Shown here piece after piece: positions 43,685 to 51,444 of a DNA stretch of 64,000 nucleotides (its first letter is position 1; the number at the start of each line of letters is the position of its first letter). Origin of the DNA: an uncultured Flavobacteriaceae bacterium. GTDB taxonomy: Bacteria > Bacteroidota > Bacteroidia > Flavobacteriales > Flavobacteriaceae. The notes under the pieces were generated by a model. That model was not told the DNA's origin and searched no databases. It saw only the letters and a list, made by a program, of their open reading frames with translations. Both the position numbers and the translations under genes were made by a program. The DNA is taken from assembly GCA_937944485.1 (NCBI GenBank), contig CALDYU010000006.1, forward strand, positions 62,001 to 126,000, given 5' to 3'.

Positions 43685-44905
43685 TTAATTTTTATTTACG
43701 CGATAGGTAATACGTCTATTGGTGGGCATATGGCATAAACTAACATCTAAACTCGTGGTCAATGTTATATACAGTGTTGGATCGCCAGGCATACCTCCGT
43801 ATTCAACGACATATCCCTGAGAAGCATAATTCCCGCCGCCTCCTGTATTCCTTAAATCATTCCAAGCTCCAATAGGTGCACCGCCTCGAATTACAGCTGC
43901 TGCTGCAATATGTGCATAATCCTCGCCACCACAACAGTTATTGGGTTCCCCTCCATTCCAGTTAGCAAATGTTATTTCAGTGCCTCCAACACTGCCATTC
44001 CAAAAAAGAGTTCCTGCTTCGGGTCCTGTAACCCAACGCCATTCCCCTTCAACAGCAACATCGTTAGCGCCAATCCATCCAAAACCGTTGGCTTGCTCTC
44101 CAGAAAAATCTGCTTCAACTTGCGAGGTTAAGGTTGCCAAATACCCCTGTAGACCGAAATAAGTACGATTACTAGCTGCGGTTTGTGCATCGGTCCAAGT
44201 AATTCCTGGGGCAGAAACAAATTCGTAATAATGCCCTGTCGTGGGCAAATAATTAGGTTCTCCTACAGTGATTGAAAATTGTTTGGTACCCGAAGGGCTT
44301 GCTGAACTTGATGAATATTGCGTTGCAAGAACAGCTGTTTCAAATTCAGTGTAAGTTGCTGGTCCTTGTAAAGTTAATTCACCTTGAACCGCATCCCAAC
44401 TTGAAGTAATACTGGGGTGCGAACCTGTTAGAGTTAATAGATCTTCTCCATTGACATAACCGCCAGATATTTGAATATAAACCGCTGTCGTTGATGTGTC
44501 ATCAGGGTCACTAATTGTTATAGTTTGTGCCACGGGCATAGATCCTCCAGGGCAGTATAACTGATCTCCTGTCCCCGCAATTACTGGTGGCGCATCGGGT
44601 AGTAAAGGAAGCGCAGCGGATGCTGAATGTTCTTTCGAATTAAAATCATGCCTTAAAGAAACTGTACTTTCTAAAAAATCAATGCCAACGTCGTTGGCAC
44701 CAGCCAATAGTTGCGTATCCAATTTTTCGTTCGCATTGATTAAATCAAAATCAGAGCTAAAAATTTCATTCTGGTTTGTTGCAGATAAAATGAACTGATC
44801 GATATTCGGATCATGAATAAAATAAATATTTTCTTCATAAGTCTCTTGACTCCTTAAAAAAAGAAAAGTGATCGATAAAATAAATATTGTAACTAATTGT
44901 TTCAT
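43685..44905 (-). CDS. Secreted C-type lectin domain protein
   Basis: 406 residues with a signal peptide (to about residue 19). Residues about 100-215 form a beta-sandwich repeat similar to cadherin-like modules of surface adhesins. Residues about 225-385 form a C-type lectin domain with the mannose-type sugar/calcium motif EPN (GGEPNNCCGGED) and WND (GAWNDLR). The protein ends soon after with NRRITYRVNKN and has no T9SS sorting domain, so anchoring is unclear. It probably binds glycans outside the cell. Confidence 0.8.
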   Translation of the reverse strand: MKQLVTIFILSITFLFLRSQETYEENIYFIHDPNIDQFILSATNQNEIFSSDFDLINANEKLDTQLLAGANDVGIDFLESTVSLRHDFNSKEHSASAALPLLPDAPPVIAGTGDQLYCPGGSMPVAQTITISDPDDTSTTAVYIQISGGYVNGEDLLTLTGSHPSITSSWDAVQGELTLQGPATYTEFETAVLATQYSSSSASPSGTKQFSITVGEPNYLPTTGHYYEFVSAPGITWTDAQTAASNRTYFGLQGYLATLTSQVEADFSGEQANGFGWIGANDVAVEGEWRWVTGPEAGTLFWNGSVGGTEITFANWNGGEPNNCCGGEDYAHIAAAAVIRGGAPIGAWNDLRNTGGGGNYASQGYVVEYGGMPGDPTLYITLTTSLDVSLCHMPTNRRITYRVNKN

Positions 44906-45132
44906 TAATCTTTACTATCTGCAAATTGGATACCTTACAAATAATAGCACTTGAAAATTACGAATAAGGGGTTTGAAAATTTCAATAATGTTGCGCAAGC
45001 CTTCAAATACATGGCGAAAAACATATTTTTTGTGGTTACTCGAATTAACAATATTGTTCTTTTATAAAAGTATACAGTACCTCAAACGCTTTATTAACGG
45101 TTAAAGTGTAACTTCGCAATTGATAATTTTCT

Positions 45133-46434
45133 ATGACATTTAAAGATCTTGGGCTTGCCGAGCCTATTCTAAAAGCGCTTCAAGAAGAAGGCTACATCAA
45201 GCCAACACCCATTCAAGAAAAAGCCATTCCGATACTTCTCAACAGAAAAGACCTTCTAGGCGTAGCGCAAACTGGCACTGGCAAAACGGCTGCTTTTGGC
45301 ATTCCTATTTTGCATCACCTATACGAACAAATAAGTCTGAGAGATACTAGAAGAAAAGTAAGAGCTTTAGTGGTTACTCCTACCCGCGAATTGGCCATTC
45401 AAATTGGTGAAAGTTTTACCGCCTACGGCAAATACACAGGTCTAATAAATACGGTCATATTTGGAGGCGTAAAACAACAAAAACAGGTTCGTGAGCTTAA
45501 AAGAGGTGTTGATATTTTAATTGCCACCCCAGGGCGATTACTCGATTTAATGAGTCAGGGTTTTATCTCTTTTCGCGATTTAGATTTTGTAGTGCTTGAC
45601 GAAGCCGATCAAATGCTCGATATGGGATTTATTCACGATATCAAAAAAATAATCGCCAAACTCCCTCCAAAAAGACAATCCCTCTTTTTTTCGGCTACCA
45701 TGCCGAAAACCATTGTTGAACTCTCGCGAAAAATGTTGGGTGATTTCGAAAGAGTTACTATAAAACCAGAGCAAGCCACTGCAGAAAAAGTAGAACAAGG
45801 GGTGTATTTCGTGAGTAAACCTAATAAACCTAAACTACTGATTCATCTTTTGCAGCAAAAGCCCAACGACTCGGTATTGGTATTTTCTCGCACCAAACAT
45901 GGTGCCAATAAAATTGTGAAAAAACTGGCCCAAGCGGCAATACGGTCTGCGGCAATACATGGCAATAAATCACAAGCTGCGCGGCAAAAAGCTCTGAGTG
46001 CATTTAAAGAAGGAAAATTAAAAGTATTAATCGCTACTGATATCGCCGCTCGTGGTATCGATGTTGACAGTCTGTCTTTGGTTATTAATTATGACTTGCC
46101 TAATGTATCTGAAACTTACGTGCATCGTATTGGCCGAACGGGGCGAGCGAATGCGAGTGGTATAGCAATTTCTTTCTGTATGGCAGAAGAACGCCCGTAC
46201 CTTCGAGATATTGAAAAACTGATTAAGCAACAAGTGCCAAGACTTGGTGAGCACCCTTATATGGATGAGGCTGCCGAACGCGAACCCTCAATAAGGCCTT
46301 CACAGAAATCTCGAAATGGTCAATCTAGAAACCACAAGAAACGGAGCGGTTCTGGAGGAAATAGAAACCGAAATCGCCAAAGAAACCGAAATCGAAATCG
46401 TAACAATAATGATTCTTCAACTCGAAATAAATAA
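45133..46434 (+). CDS. DEAD-box RNA helicase, RhlE-like
   Basis: 433 residues with all helicase motifs: Q motif (GYIKPTPIQ), I AQTGTGKT (45-52), Ia PTRELA, Ib TPGR, II DEAD, III SAT, IV VLVFSRT, V ATDIAARGIDV and VI HRIGRTGR. The C-terminus after residue 385 is a basic, Arg/Asn-rich low-complexity tail of RNR repeats that would hold RNA. Such helicases remodel rRNA and mRNA, often in the cold. Single gene with a weak terminator. Confidence 0.94.
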   Translation: MTFKDLGLAEPILKALQEEGYIKPTPIQEKAIPILLNRKDLLGVAQTGTGKTAAFGIPILHHLYEQISLRDTRRKVRALVVTPTRELAIQIGESFTAYGKYTGLINTVIFGGVKQQKQVRELKRGVDILIATPGRLLDLMSQGFISFRDLDFVVLDEADQMLDMGFIHDIKKIIAKLPPKRQSLFFSATMPKTIVELSRKMLGDFERVTIKPEQATAEKVEQGVYFVSKPNKPKLLIHLLQQKPNDSVLVFSRTKHGANKIVKKLAQAAIRSAAIHGNKSQAARQKALSAFKEGKLKVLIATDIAARGIDVDSLSLVINYDLPNVSETYVHRIGRTGRANASGIAISFCMAEERPYLRDIEKLIKQQVPRLGEHPYMDEAAEREPSIRPSQKSRNGQSRNHKKRSGSGGNRNRNRQRNRNRNRNNNDSSTRNK

Positions 46435-46450
46435 GTGGTCATTTAATGAC

Positions 46451-46468
46451 AAAGCGATTGCGCTTTTT
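46451..46468 (+). terminator. Weak hairpin terminator after the helicase gene
   Basis: Stem AAAGCG / CGCTTT with loop ATTG, continuing into TT (a T-run of five in all), 17 bases past the helicase stop. Confidence 0.45.
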
Positions 46469-46521
46469 GAAAACCAGAAAAATTTCCTAGAAAAGCTGTT
46501 AGTACCATTGACCAAATCCAT

Positions 46522-46902
46522 TTACACATCGCGGTAGAATGTCAATCCATTTTTAAAGGGATCAAAAAAACCAAACTCGCGAGTGCCCCAGGCCGTTTCC
46601 CGCAACAATGTATGCTCATGAAATACTTCTTTTTCAGCATATTCTTGGTATAATGCGTCAATGTACTGAGTAACAATGCGCAACATTGGTCGATCGATCG
46701 CTAGGTCCCATTCTTCGGCATCATGCCACTGCAAGTGTATTTCAATACCATCGCGTAACACGCCTGCGTAGGTTGGTTTTTTCGAATCATCAGCAAAACC
46801 AATCTTAAAACCCAAACGGTTGACATAAAAATCAAGTGCCTCTACAACATCTTTTACAGGAAGAACAGGATGAATTTGGTGTAAATATCCTTTTTCTGAC
46901 AT
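46522..46902 (-). CDS. VOC family protein, bleomycin-resistance/glyoxalase-like
   Basis: 126 residues from the ATG at 46902; an in-frame start at 46962 adds a hydrophobic stretch unlike the family and overlaps the divergent gene. VOC blocks: HPVLPVKDVVEALDFYVNRLGF at the N-terminus, GIEIHLQWHD in the middle, and WGTREFGFFDPFKNGLTFY at the end. May bind or modify a small molecule; not proof of bleomycin resistance. Confidence 0.87.
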   Translation of the reverse strand: MSEKGYLHQIHPVLPVKDVVEALDFYVNRLGFKIGFADDSKKPTYAGVLRDGIEIHLQWHDAEEWDLAIDRPMLRIVTQYIDALYQEYAEKEVFHEHTLLRETAWGTREFGFFDPFKNGLTFYRDV

Positions 46903-46954
46903 CTTATAAATGTAATTGATTATTACTAAATTGGCAATAAGATTAAGATGCACC

Positions 46955-47566
46955 ATGTACACACCTCAACAATACAAAAATGAAAATTTAGCCGAAATCA
47001 AAAAATTCATTGTTGCTAATAGCTTCGGAATTTTGGTAACTCAAGTTGATGCTAAACCATGGGCAACGCATATTCCTTTAGAATTAGATACAGATTACAA
47101 TGGGAATGATATTCTGGTCGGGCATATCGCAAAAGCCAATCCGCAATGGAATTATTTTAAAGAGGATGCGCAAGTGCTTTGTATTTTCAATGGCCCACAT
47201 AGTTACGTGTCCTCATCATGGTACAAAGAGGAGGAAGTGCCTACCTGGAATTATATTGCTGTACATGTTTACGGAACTTTAAAAGTACAGACGGAAGAAG
47301 CGCTATTGGCTTCCCTACATAAACTAGTAGACAAATATGAAGCGAATTCTAAAGAGCCCGTTTCTTCTCGAGAAATGTCGGCCAAAACAATGCGGCAAAT
47401 TAAAGGCGTGGTTGGCTTCGAAATAAAAATTGAAGATATTCAGGCAACCTATAAACTTTCGCAAGGTCGTGAAGCTGATCATCCAAAAATTATTGCCGAA
47501 CTTGAAGAAACAGAAGATTCAGGCAGTAAAGCAATTGCTACATGTATGCGGAATAATTTAACTTAA
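46955..47566 (+). CDS. FMN-binding negative transcriptional regulator, PaiB family
   Basis: 203 residues from the ATG at 46955, where the PaiB N-terminus MYTPQQYKNENLAEIKKFI begins. A flavin-reductase-like split barrel with LVTQVDAKPWATHIPL, the VGHIAKANPQW segment, SSSWY and VPTWNYIAVHVYG is characteristic. PaiB in Bacillus represses sporulation and degradative-enzyme genes; here only the fold is certain. Transcribed with the downstream isomerase gene (17-base gap). Confidence 0.9.
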   Translation: MYTPQQYKNENLAEIKKFIVANSFGILVTQVDAKPWATHIPLELDTDYNGNDILVGHIAKANPQWNYFKEDAQVLCIFNGPHSYVSSSWYKEEEVPTWNYIAVHVYGTLKVQTEEALLASLHKLVDKYEANSKEPVSSREMSAKTMRQIKGVVGFEIKIEDIQATYKLSQGREADHPKIIAELEETEDSGSKAIATCMRNNLT

Positions 47567-47583
47567 ATACCCCGACACAATTT

Positions 47584-48522
47584 ATGGAAAATAGAAGAAA
47601 ATTTATCAAGAAAACATCACTTGCGGCTGCCGCGATTACATTACCAACTTTTTATTCATTTAATAAACTAGAAAATAATATGCCTAAAATATCTTTGGCG
47701 CAATGGTCTTTAAATCGTGCTTTTTTTGGTAAAAAACTTGATCCTAAAAATTTCGCCGCCATAGCCAAAAACGACTATGACATTTCAGCAATAGAATATG
47801 TCAATCAATTTTATACAGCTGATGCTGCTAATGAAAGATTTTGGTTTGCAATGGCAAAAAGAGCTACTGATGTAGGTGTTGAAAGTTTGATTATGATGGT
47901 AGATGAAGATGAGCAATTGGGCAATCGAAAAGCTAAAAAAAGAATGAAGGCCGTTGAAGATCATTACAAATGGATACATGCTGCTAAAATATTGGGCTGT
48001 CATTCTGTTCGCGTAAATGCTTTTGGAGAAGGAAGTCCTGATGAATTAGAAGCTTCATTGATAGACGGACTTGGTAAACTAACCGAATATGCAGCGAAAG
48101 AAAAAATACATGTCATCATCGAAAATCATGGCTTGCACACTTCTAATGCGGAGTTCATGACAAAGATCATAAAAGCAGTTAATAATCCTTATTTAGGCAC
48201 CTTACCCGACTTTGGTAATTGGTGTTTGAATCAAGAATGGGGAAGCACTGAAAAAACCAAAAACTGCACTAATATTTATTCGCCTGAAGAAGGTATGGCG
48301 GCATTTATGCCTTTTGCCAAAGGGGTAAGTGCAAAGGCCTATGCTTTTGATACTAATGGATTTGAAACTTCGTTGAATTACCCTAAACTATTACAATTAG
48401 TAAAAGACGCTGGTTATAATGGTTATATCGGAATTGAATACGAAGGCGAACATATGACTGAGTCAGAAGGAATTAAAATAACAAAGGCTTTAATAGAAAA
48501 AGTTTGGTCAAATCTGGACTAA
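47584..48522 (+). CDS. Tat-exported sugar phosphate isomerase/epimerase family protein
   Basis: 312 residues. A twin-arginine signal (ENRRKFIKKTSLAAAA) precedes a TIM barrel of the AP-endonuclease-2/xylose isomerase-like superfamily: the metal ligands can be seen in IIENHG, GTLPDFGN, SAKAYAFD and IGIEYEGEH. Secreted members of this group are frequent in Bacteroidota; substrate unknown. Confidence 0.9.
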   Translation: MENRRKFIKKTSLAAAAITLPTFYSFNKLENNMPKISLAQWSLNRAFFGKKLDPKNFAAIAKNDYDISAIEYVNQFYTADAANERFWFAMAKRATDVGVESLIMMVDEDEQLGNRKAKKRMKAVEDHYKWIHAAKILGCHSVRVNAFGEGSPDELEASLIDGLGKLTEYAAKEKIHVIIENHGLHTSNAEFMTKIIKAVNNPYLGTLPDFGNWCLNQEWGSTEKTKNCTNIYSPEEGMAAFMPFAKGVSAKAYAFDTNGFETSLNYPKLLQLVKDAGYNGYIGIEYEGEHMTESEGIKITKALIEKVWSNLD

Positions 48523-48567
48523 TAAAATTGCTAAATTTTAATGGATAAACTATTAATTTAATTCTTC

Positions 48568-48939
48568 ATGGCATACGATGAACATCTAGCAGATCGGATT
48601 AGGCAAAATTTTAAAGAAAAGGCAGTACTATTTTCTGAAATTAAAATGATGGGTGGCCTTTGTTTTATGGTGAATAATAAAATGTGCTGTGGCCTACTAA
48701 CTGATAAAAACACGAATAAAGGTATGCTCATGGTCCGCATAGGAGAAGCTAATTACCAAGATGCGCTACAAAAGAAACATTGTTCTGTTATGAATTTTAC
48801 TGGGCGTAGTATGAAAGGTTATGTTTTTGTAAATGAAGACGGCTTTGATATGGATGAAGATCTAGATTATTGGATACAGTTATGCATCAATTTCAACCCC
48901 TTAGCAAAAAGTAGTAAGAAGAAAGCTAAAAAGAAATAG
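48568..48939 (+). CDS. TfoX/Sxy N-terminal domain protein
   Basis: 123 residues with the TfoX N-terminal pattern: MAYDEHLADRIRQ, the MMGGLCFMVNNKMCCGL core, the MLMVRIG strand, and MNFTGRSMKGYVFV. Full TfoX regulators of competence have a second domain that is missing here; such short forms are common. A Lys-rich tail ends the protein. Its 3' end overlaps that of the convergent GH26 gene by 14 bases. Confidence 0.88.
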   Translation: MAYDEHLADRIRQNFKEKAVLFSEIKMMGGLCFMVNNKMCCGLLTDKNTNKGMLMVRIGEANYQDALQKKHCSVMNFTGRSMKGYVFVNEDGFDMDEDLDYWIQLCINFNPLAKSSKKKAKKK

Positions 48940-50062
48940 GAAGTACTTCATCGCGGGTAATTACCGCATCGCTTTGCATCAATTCTAATGCATTCTTATT
49001 GTCTTTGATAGCTACTTTGGCCCCATTCCAGCTATGCCATTGTAAAAAATAGGCGGCCTTGCCCCTAAGTATATTTGCTAATTCCATCATATCCCAATCT
49101 CCGTAGCCCGCATCTCGGGGTCCAGATTCTGACATCACCATAGTTTTTCCAAGAGCTTTTAATTCTTCGTAATGCGGAAAATTTGGTTCGTTTCCGTAGT
49201 AATCCAGGCCAACCAAATCAACATAATCGTCACCTGGGTAATAAGCTGTAACTTCAGCATACCATGTTTCACTCGGCACTACAGAATACACCCATATCAA
49301 ATTATCTAGCCCATAATCATAGGTCAAGGTATGGTATAGATCGATCCAAAGGGCTTTATAATCTTCCTCATTAGTTTGCTGATTTCCGTAGGCATTGGTT
49401 CCCCACCAAAAGAAGCTCCCATTCATTTCATGAAAGGGTCGCCATATTACAGTGACACCTGCATCGCGTAATTTCTGTAAGGCAGCTGCAACTTGATCTA
49501 ATTCATTGCGGTAACTATACCAAGCTTTCGTTTTCGAAGCATCCTTCAATAGTCCCTTAAGATGAATTGCATTTTTATCTGCTACGGTATCCCAATAAAC
49601 ATCAACACCTTCCACAAAAGGATTATCGGCGTGCCAACTTACAGTAACCAAGCCTCCATCACGCCAATGATTGATTAATGTTTGAACCGGATAATTACCC
49701 CCAGATGACCATCCAAAATCTGCGCCAATTAAGCCAACATGCCTACCCGTTAGATCAGCAAGAAGGTCAACATAAGTATTATAATATTGAGCTATAGTAT
49801 CAGGAGCATCACCACACTGTTGCCCTACCATAATTTGTTCGTTCGCGATAAGTGCATCAAAATAAGCTATAATACGCTGCTTATTACGGACATCTGCTAT
49901 CGGTTCTTCTGACTGAGTATCGGGAATCGCATTGTTTTCTTCTTTCGAATTTTCAGTATTCATAAATGTTTGTTCTAAGGGGTCTTCTGAAGTGCAAGCA
50001 AAAAGCACACCTATAACTACTATCGGAAAAATCTTTGAAAAGGAGCGTGCTTTAACAATCAT
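48926..50062 (-). CDS. GH26 glycoside hydrolase (beta-mannanase-like) lipoprotein
   Basis: 378 residues. Lipoprotein signal with lipobox FAC (Cys 23) and a Glu/Asn-rich linker (about 25-58). The GH26 barrel carries the acid/base Glu 212 in RPFHEMNG and the nucleophile Glu 312 in MVMSESGPRD, with the conserved SWHADNP and VGLDYYG segments. It would cut beta-1,4-mannan or related glycans at the cell surface. No SusCD pair or other glycosidase lies next to it, so it does not form an evident utilisation locus. Confidence 0.92.
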   Translation of the reverse strand: MIVKARSFSKIFPIVVIGVLFACTSEDPLEQTFMNTENSKEENNAIPDTQSEEPIADVRNKQRIIAYFDALIANEQIMVGQQCGDAPDTIAQYYNTYVDLLADLTGRHVGLIGADFGWSSGGNYPVQTLINHWRDGGLVTVSWHADNPFVEGVDVYWDTVADKNAIHLKGLLKDASKTKAWYSYRNELDQVAAALQKLRDAGVTVIWRPFHEMNGSFFWWGTNAYGNQQTNEEDYKALWIDLYHTLTYDYGLDNLIWVYSVVPSETWYAEVTAYYPGDDYVDLVGLDYYGNEPNFPHYEELKALGKTMVMSESGPRDAGYGDWDMMELANILRGKAAYFLQWHSWNGAKVAIKDNKNALELMQSDAVITRDEVLPISF

Positions 50063-50155
50063 TAAAAATTTGAAACAAGAATCATTCCAAAATAAACTAA
50101 GAAATATTTTGTAACTTAATTATGAAATAAATACTTATTATTAAAATTAATAATC

Positions 50156-50530
50156 ATGCTTCAAAATAAATTTTGGCAAGGTTTTTTTGCCTTAGCTCCA
50201 ATCATTGTGTTTTTAATCGCCTTTATAGGGTACTTCTATTTTATATTTTCATTGGTTACCCAATTACCGGAATTAGAAAATTCTGGTGAACCTCCTGTCC
50301 ATTTTTTTGGGGCTATAGGATCTTTTCTCATATTGATATTAGTGGCTGTGCTAATCAGTATTGGTAGTTTAATATTTTATATCGTACATGCCACTCAAAA
50401 CGCTAATCTCAAAGAAAATAATATGTTGATTGTATGGATACTTTTATTCGTCTTTGTAAGCGGTATAGGGCAATTGATTTATTGGATTGTTGAAATCGTA
50501 GGAAAACGAAAAAATAAAGTATTTACTTAA
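50156..50530 (+). CDS. Hypothetical membrane protein
   Basis: 124 residues with three strong hydrophobic segments (about 8-36, 48-80 and 90-115), ending in a basic tail (VGKRKNKVFT) that points to the cytoplasm. The last segment resembles the PLDc_N/DUF-type motif of small Bacteroidota membrane proteins, but I do not name a family. Divergent from the GH26 gene. Confidence 0.65.
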   Translation: MLQNKFWQGFFALAPIIVFLIAFIGYFYFIFSLVTQLPELENSGEPPVHFFGAIGSFLILILVAVLISIGSLIFYIVHATQNANLKENNMLIVWILLFVFVSGIGQLIYWIVEIVGKRKNKVFT

Positions 50531-50637
50531 AAAATGCTAAGGTCATTAGAGCAGCTTACTTTTAAATTAGGGCATGGTGGTTGTAAAATTAGTTTTGAAG
50601 TAACTACTTTGCTTTTTAAAGCAATTACAATAAAACC

Positions 50638-51243
50638 ATGAGCTGGATAAAGACAATCGACTACGATGAAGCCAAAGGCAAACTGCAACGCTTATATCAA
50701 AGAGTTAAGGGTCCTGATAATAATGTAGATAATGTATTGAAAATTCATAGCCTACGACCCCATACGCTTGAAGGTCATATGGTTTTGTATAAGGCCGTCT
50801 TGCATCATTCTGGAAACGCCTTGCCAAAATGGTATTTAGAAGCTTTAGGATGCTATGTCAGCCATCTCAATACTTGTGATTATTGCCTTGACCATCACTT
50901 TGCCGGACTTCAGCGCCTTTGGAGTGATGAAGCAAAATCGCAGCAATTTTTAAAGGCTCTAAAGAATGATACCTTAGATGCCTTCTTTGATTCAAAATAC
51001 GCTAGTGGTGCTACTTATGCTAAGAAGTTAACCCTAGGAATTAAAGATATTATCGAACAAGATTTTATTAGTCTCAAAACCGCAGGATTCTCTGAAGGTG
51101 AAATACTTGAAATCAATCAAGTTGTTAGTTACTTCAATTACGTGAATCGCAGTGTTATTGGTTTAGGAGCCAGTACCAAAGGAGATATTTTAGGCCTTTC
51201 GCCCAACCAAAACGATGATCCTAACAATTGGGGGCATTCTTGA
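50638..51243 (+). CDS. Carboxymuconolactone decarboxylase / peroxidase-related protein
   Basis: 201 residues, AhpD-like family with redox motif CDYCLDHH (about 81-88), preceded by a helix NALPKWYLEALGCYVSHLN and followed by the second helical half with VVSYFNYVNRSVIGLG. The peroxidase-related group is longer than the one-domain protein at 28983. May reduce organic peroxides. Confidence 0.88.
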   Translation: MSWIKTIDYDEAKGKLQRLYQRVKGPDNNVDNVLKIHSLRPHTLEGHMVLYKAVLHHSGNALPKWYLEALGCYVSHLNTCDYCLDHHFAGLQRLWSDEAKSQQFLKALKNDTLDAFFDSKYASGATYAKKLTLGIKDIIEQDFISLKTAGFSEGEILEINQVVSYFNYVNRSVIGLGASTKGDILGLSPNQNDDPNNWGHS

Positions 51244-51253
51244 TTTGTTTATG

Positions 51254-51442
51254 TTGTTGGTTGACGGTTGACAGTTGATGGTTGTCCGTTTTTCGTACTT
51301 CCTACTTTATACTTCTTACTTCGTACTTTGTACTTTGTACTTTATACTTCGTCCCTCGTACTTCTTACTTCTTACTTTGTACTTCTTACTTTGTACTTTA
51401 TACTTCGTACTTCTTACTTTGTACTTCCAACCTCGTACTTCG
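51254..51442. repeat. Tandem heptanucleotide array, 27 in-phase units of two types
   Basis: From 51254 to 51288 there are five TTGACGG-type units (TTGTTGG, TTGACGG, TTGACAG, TTGATGG, TTGTCCG), one junction unit TTTTTCG, and from 51296 to 51442 twenty-one TACTTYN units (TACTTCG, TACTTTG, TACTTCT, TACTTTA and variants). Both families keep the same 7-bp phase without a break. It lies between the stops of two convergent genes. Because 7 is not a multiple of 3, the array is open in all frames and gives misleading ORFs. Confidence 0.95.
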
Positions 51443-51444
51443 TA

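Noticed and set aside
51254..51442. Possible CRISPR array
   Set aside because: Units are 7 bp with no spacers and there are no cas genes nearby.
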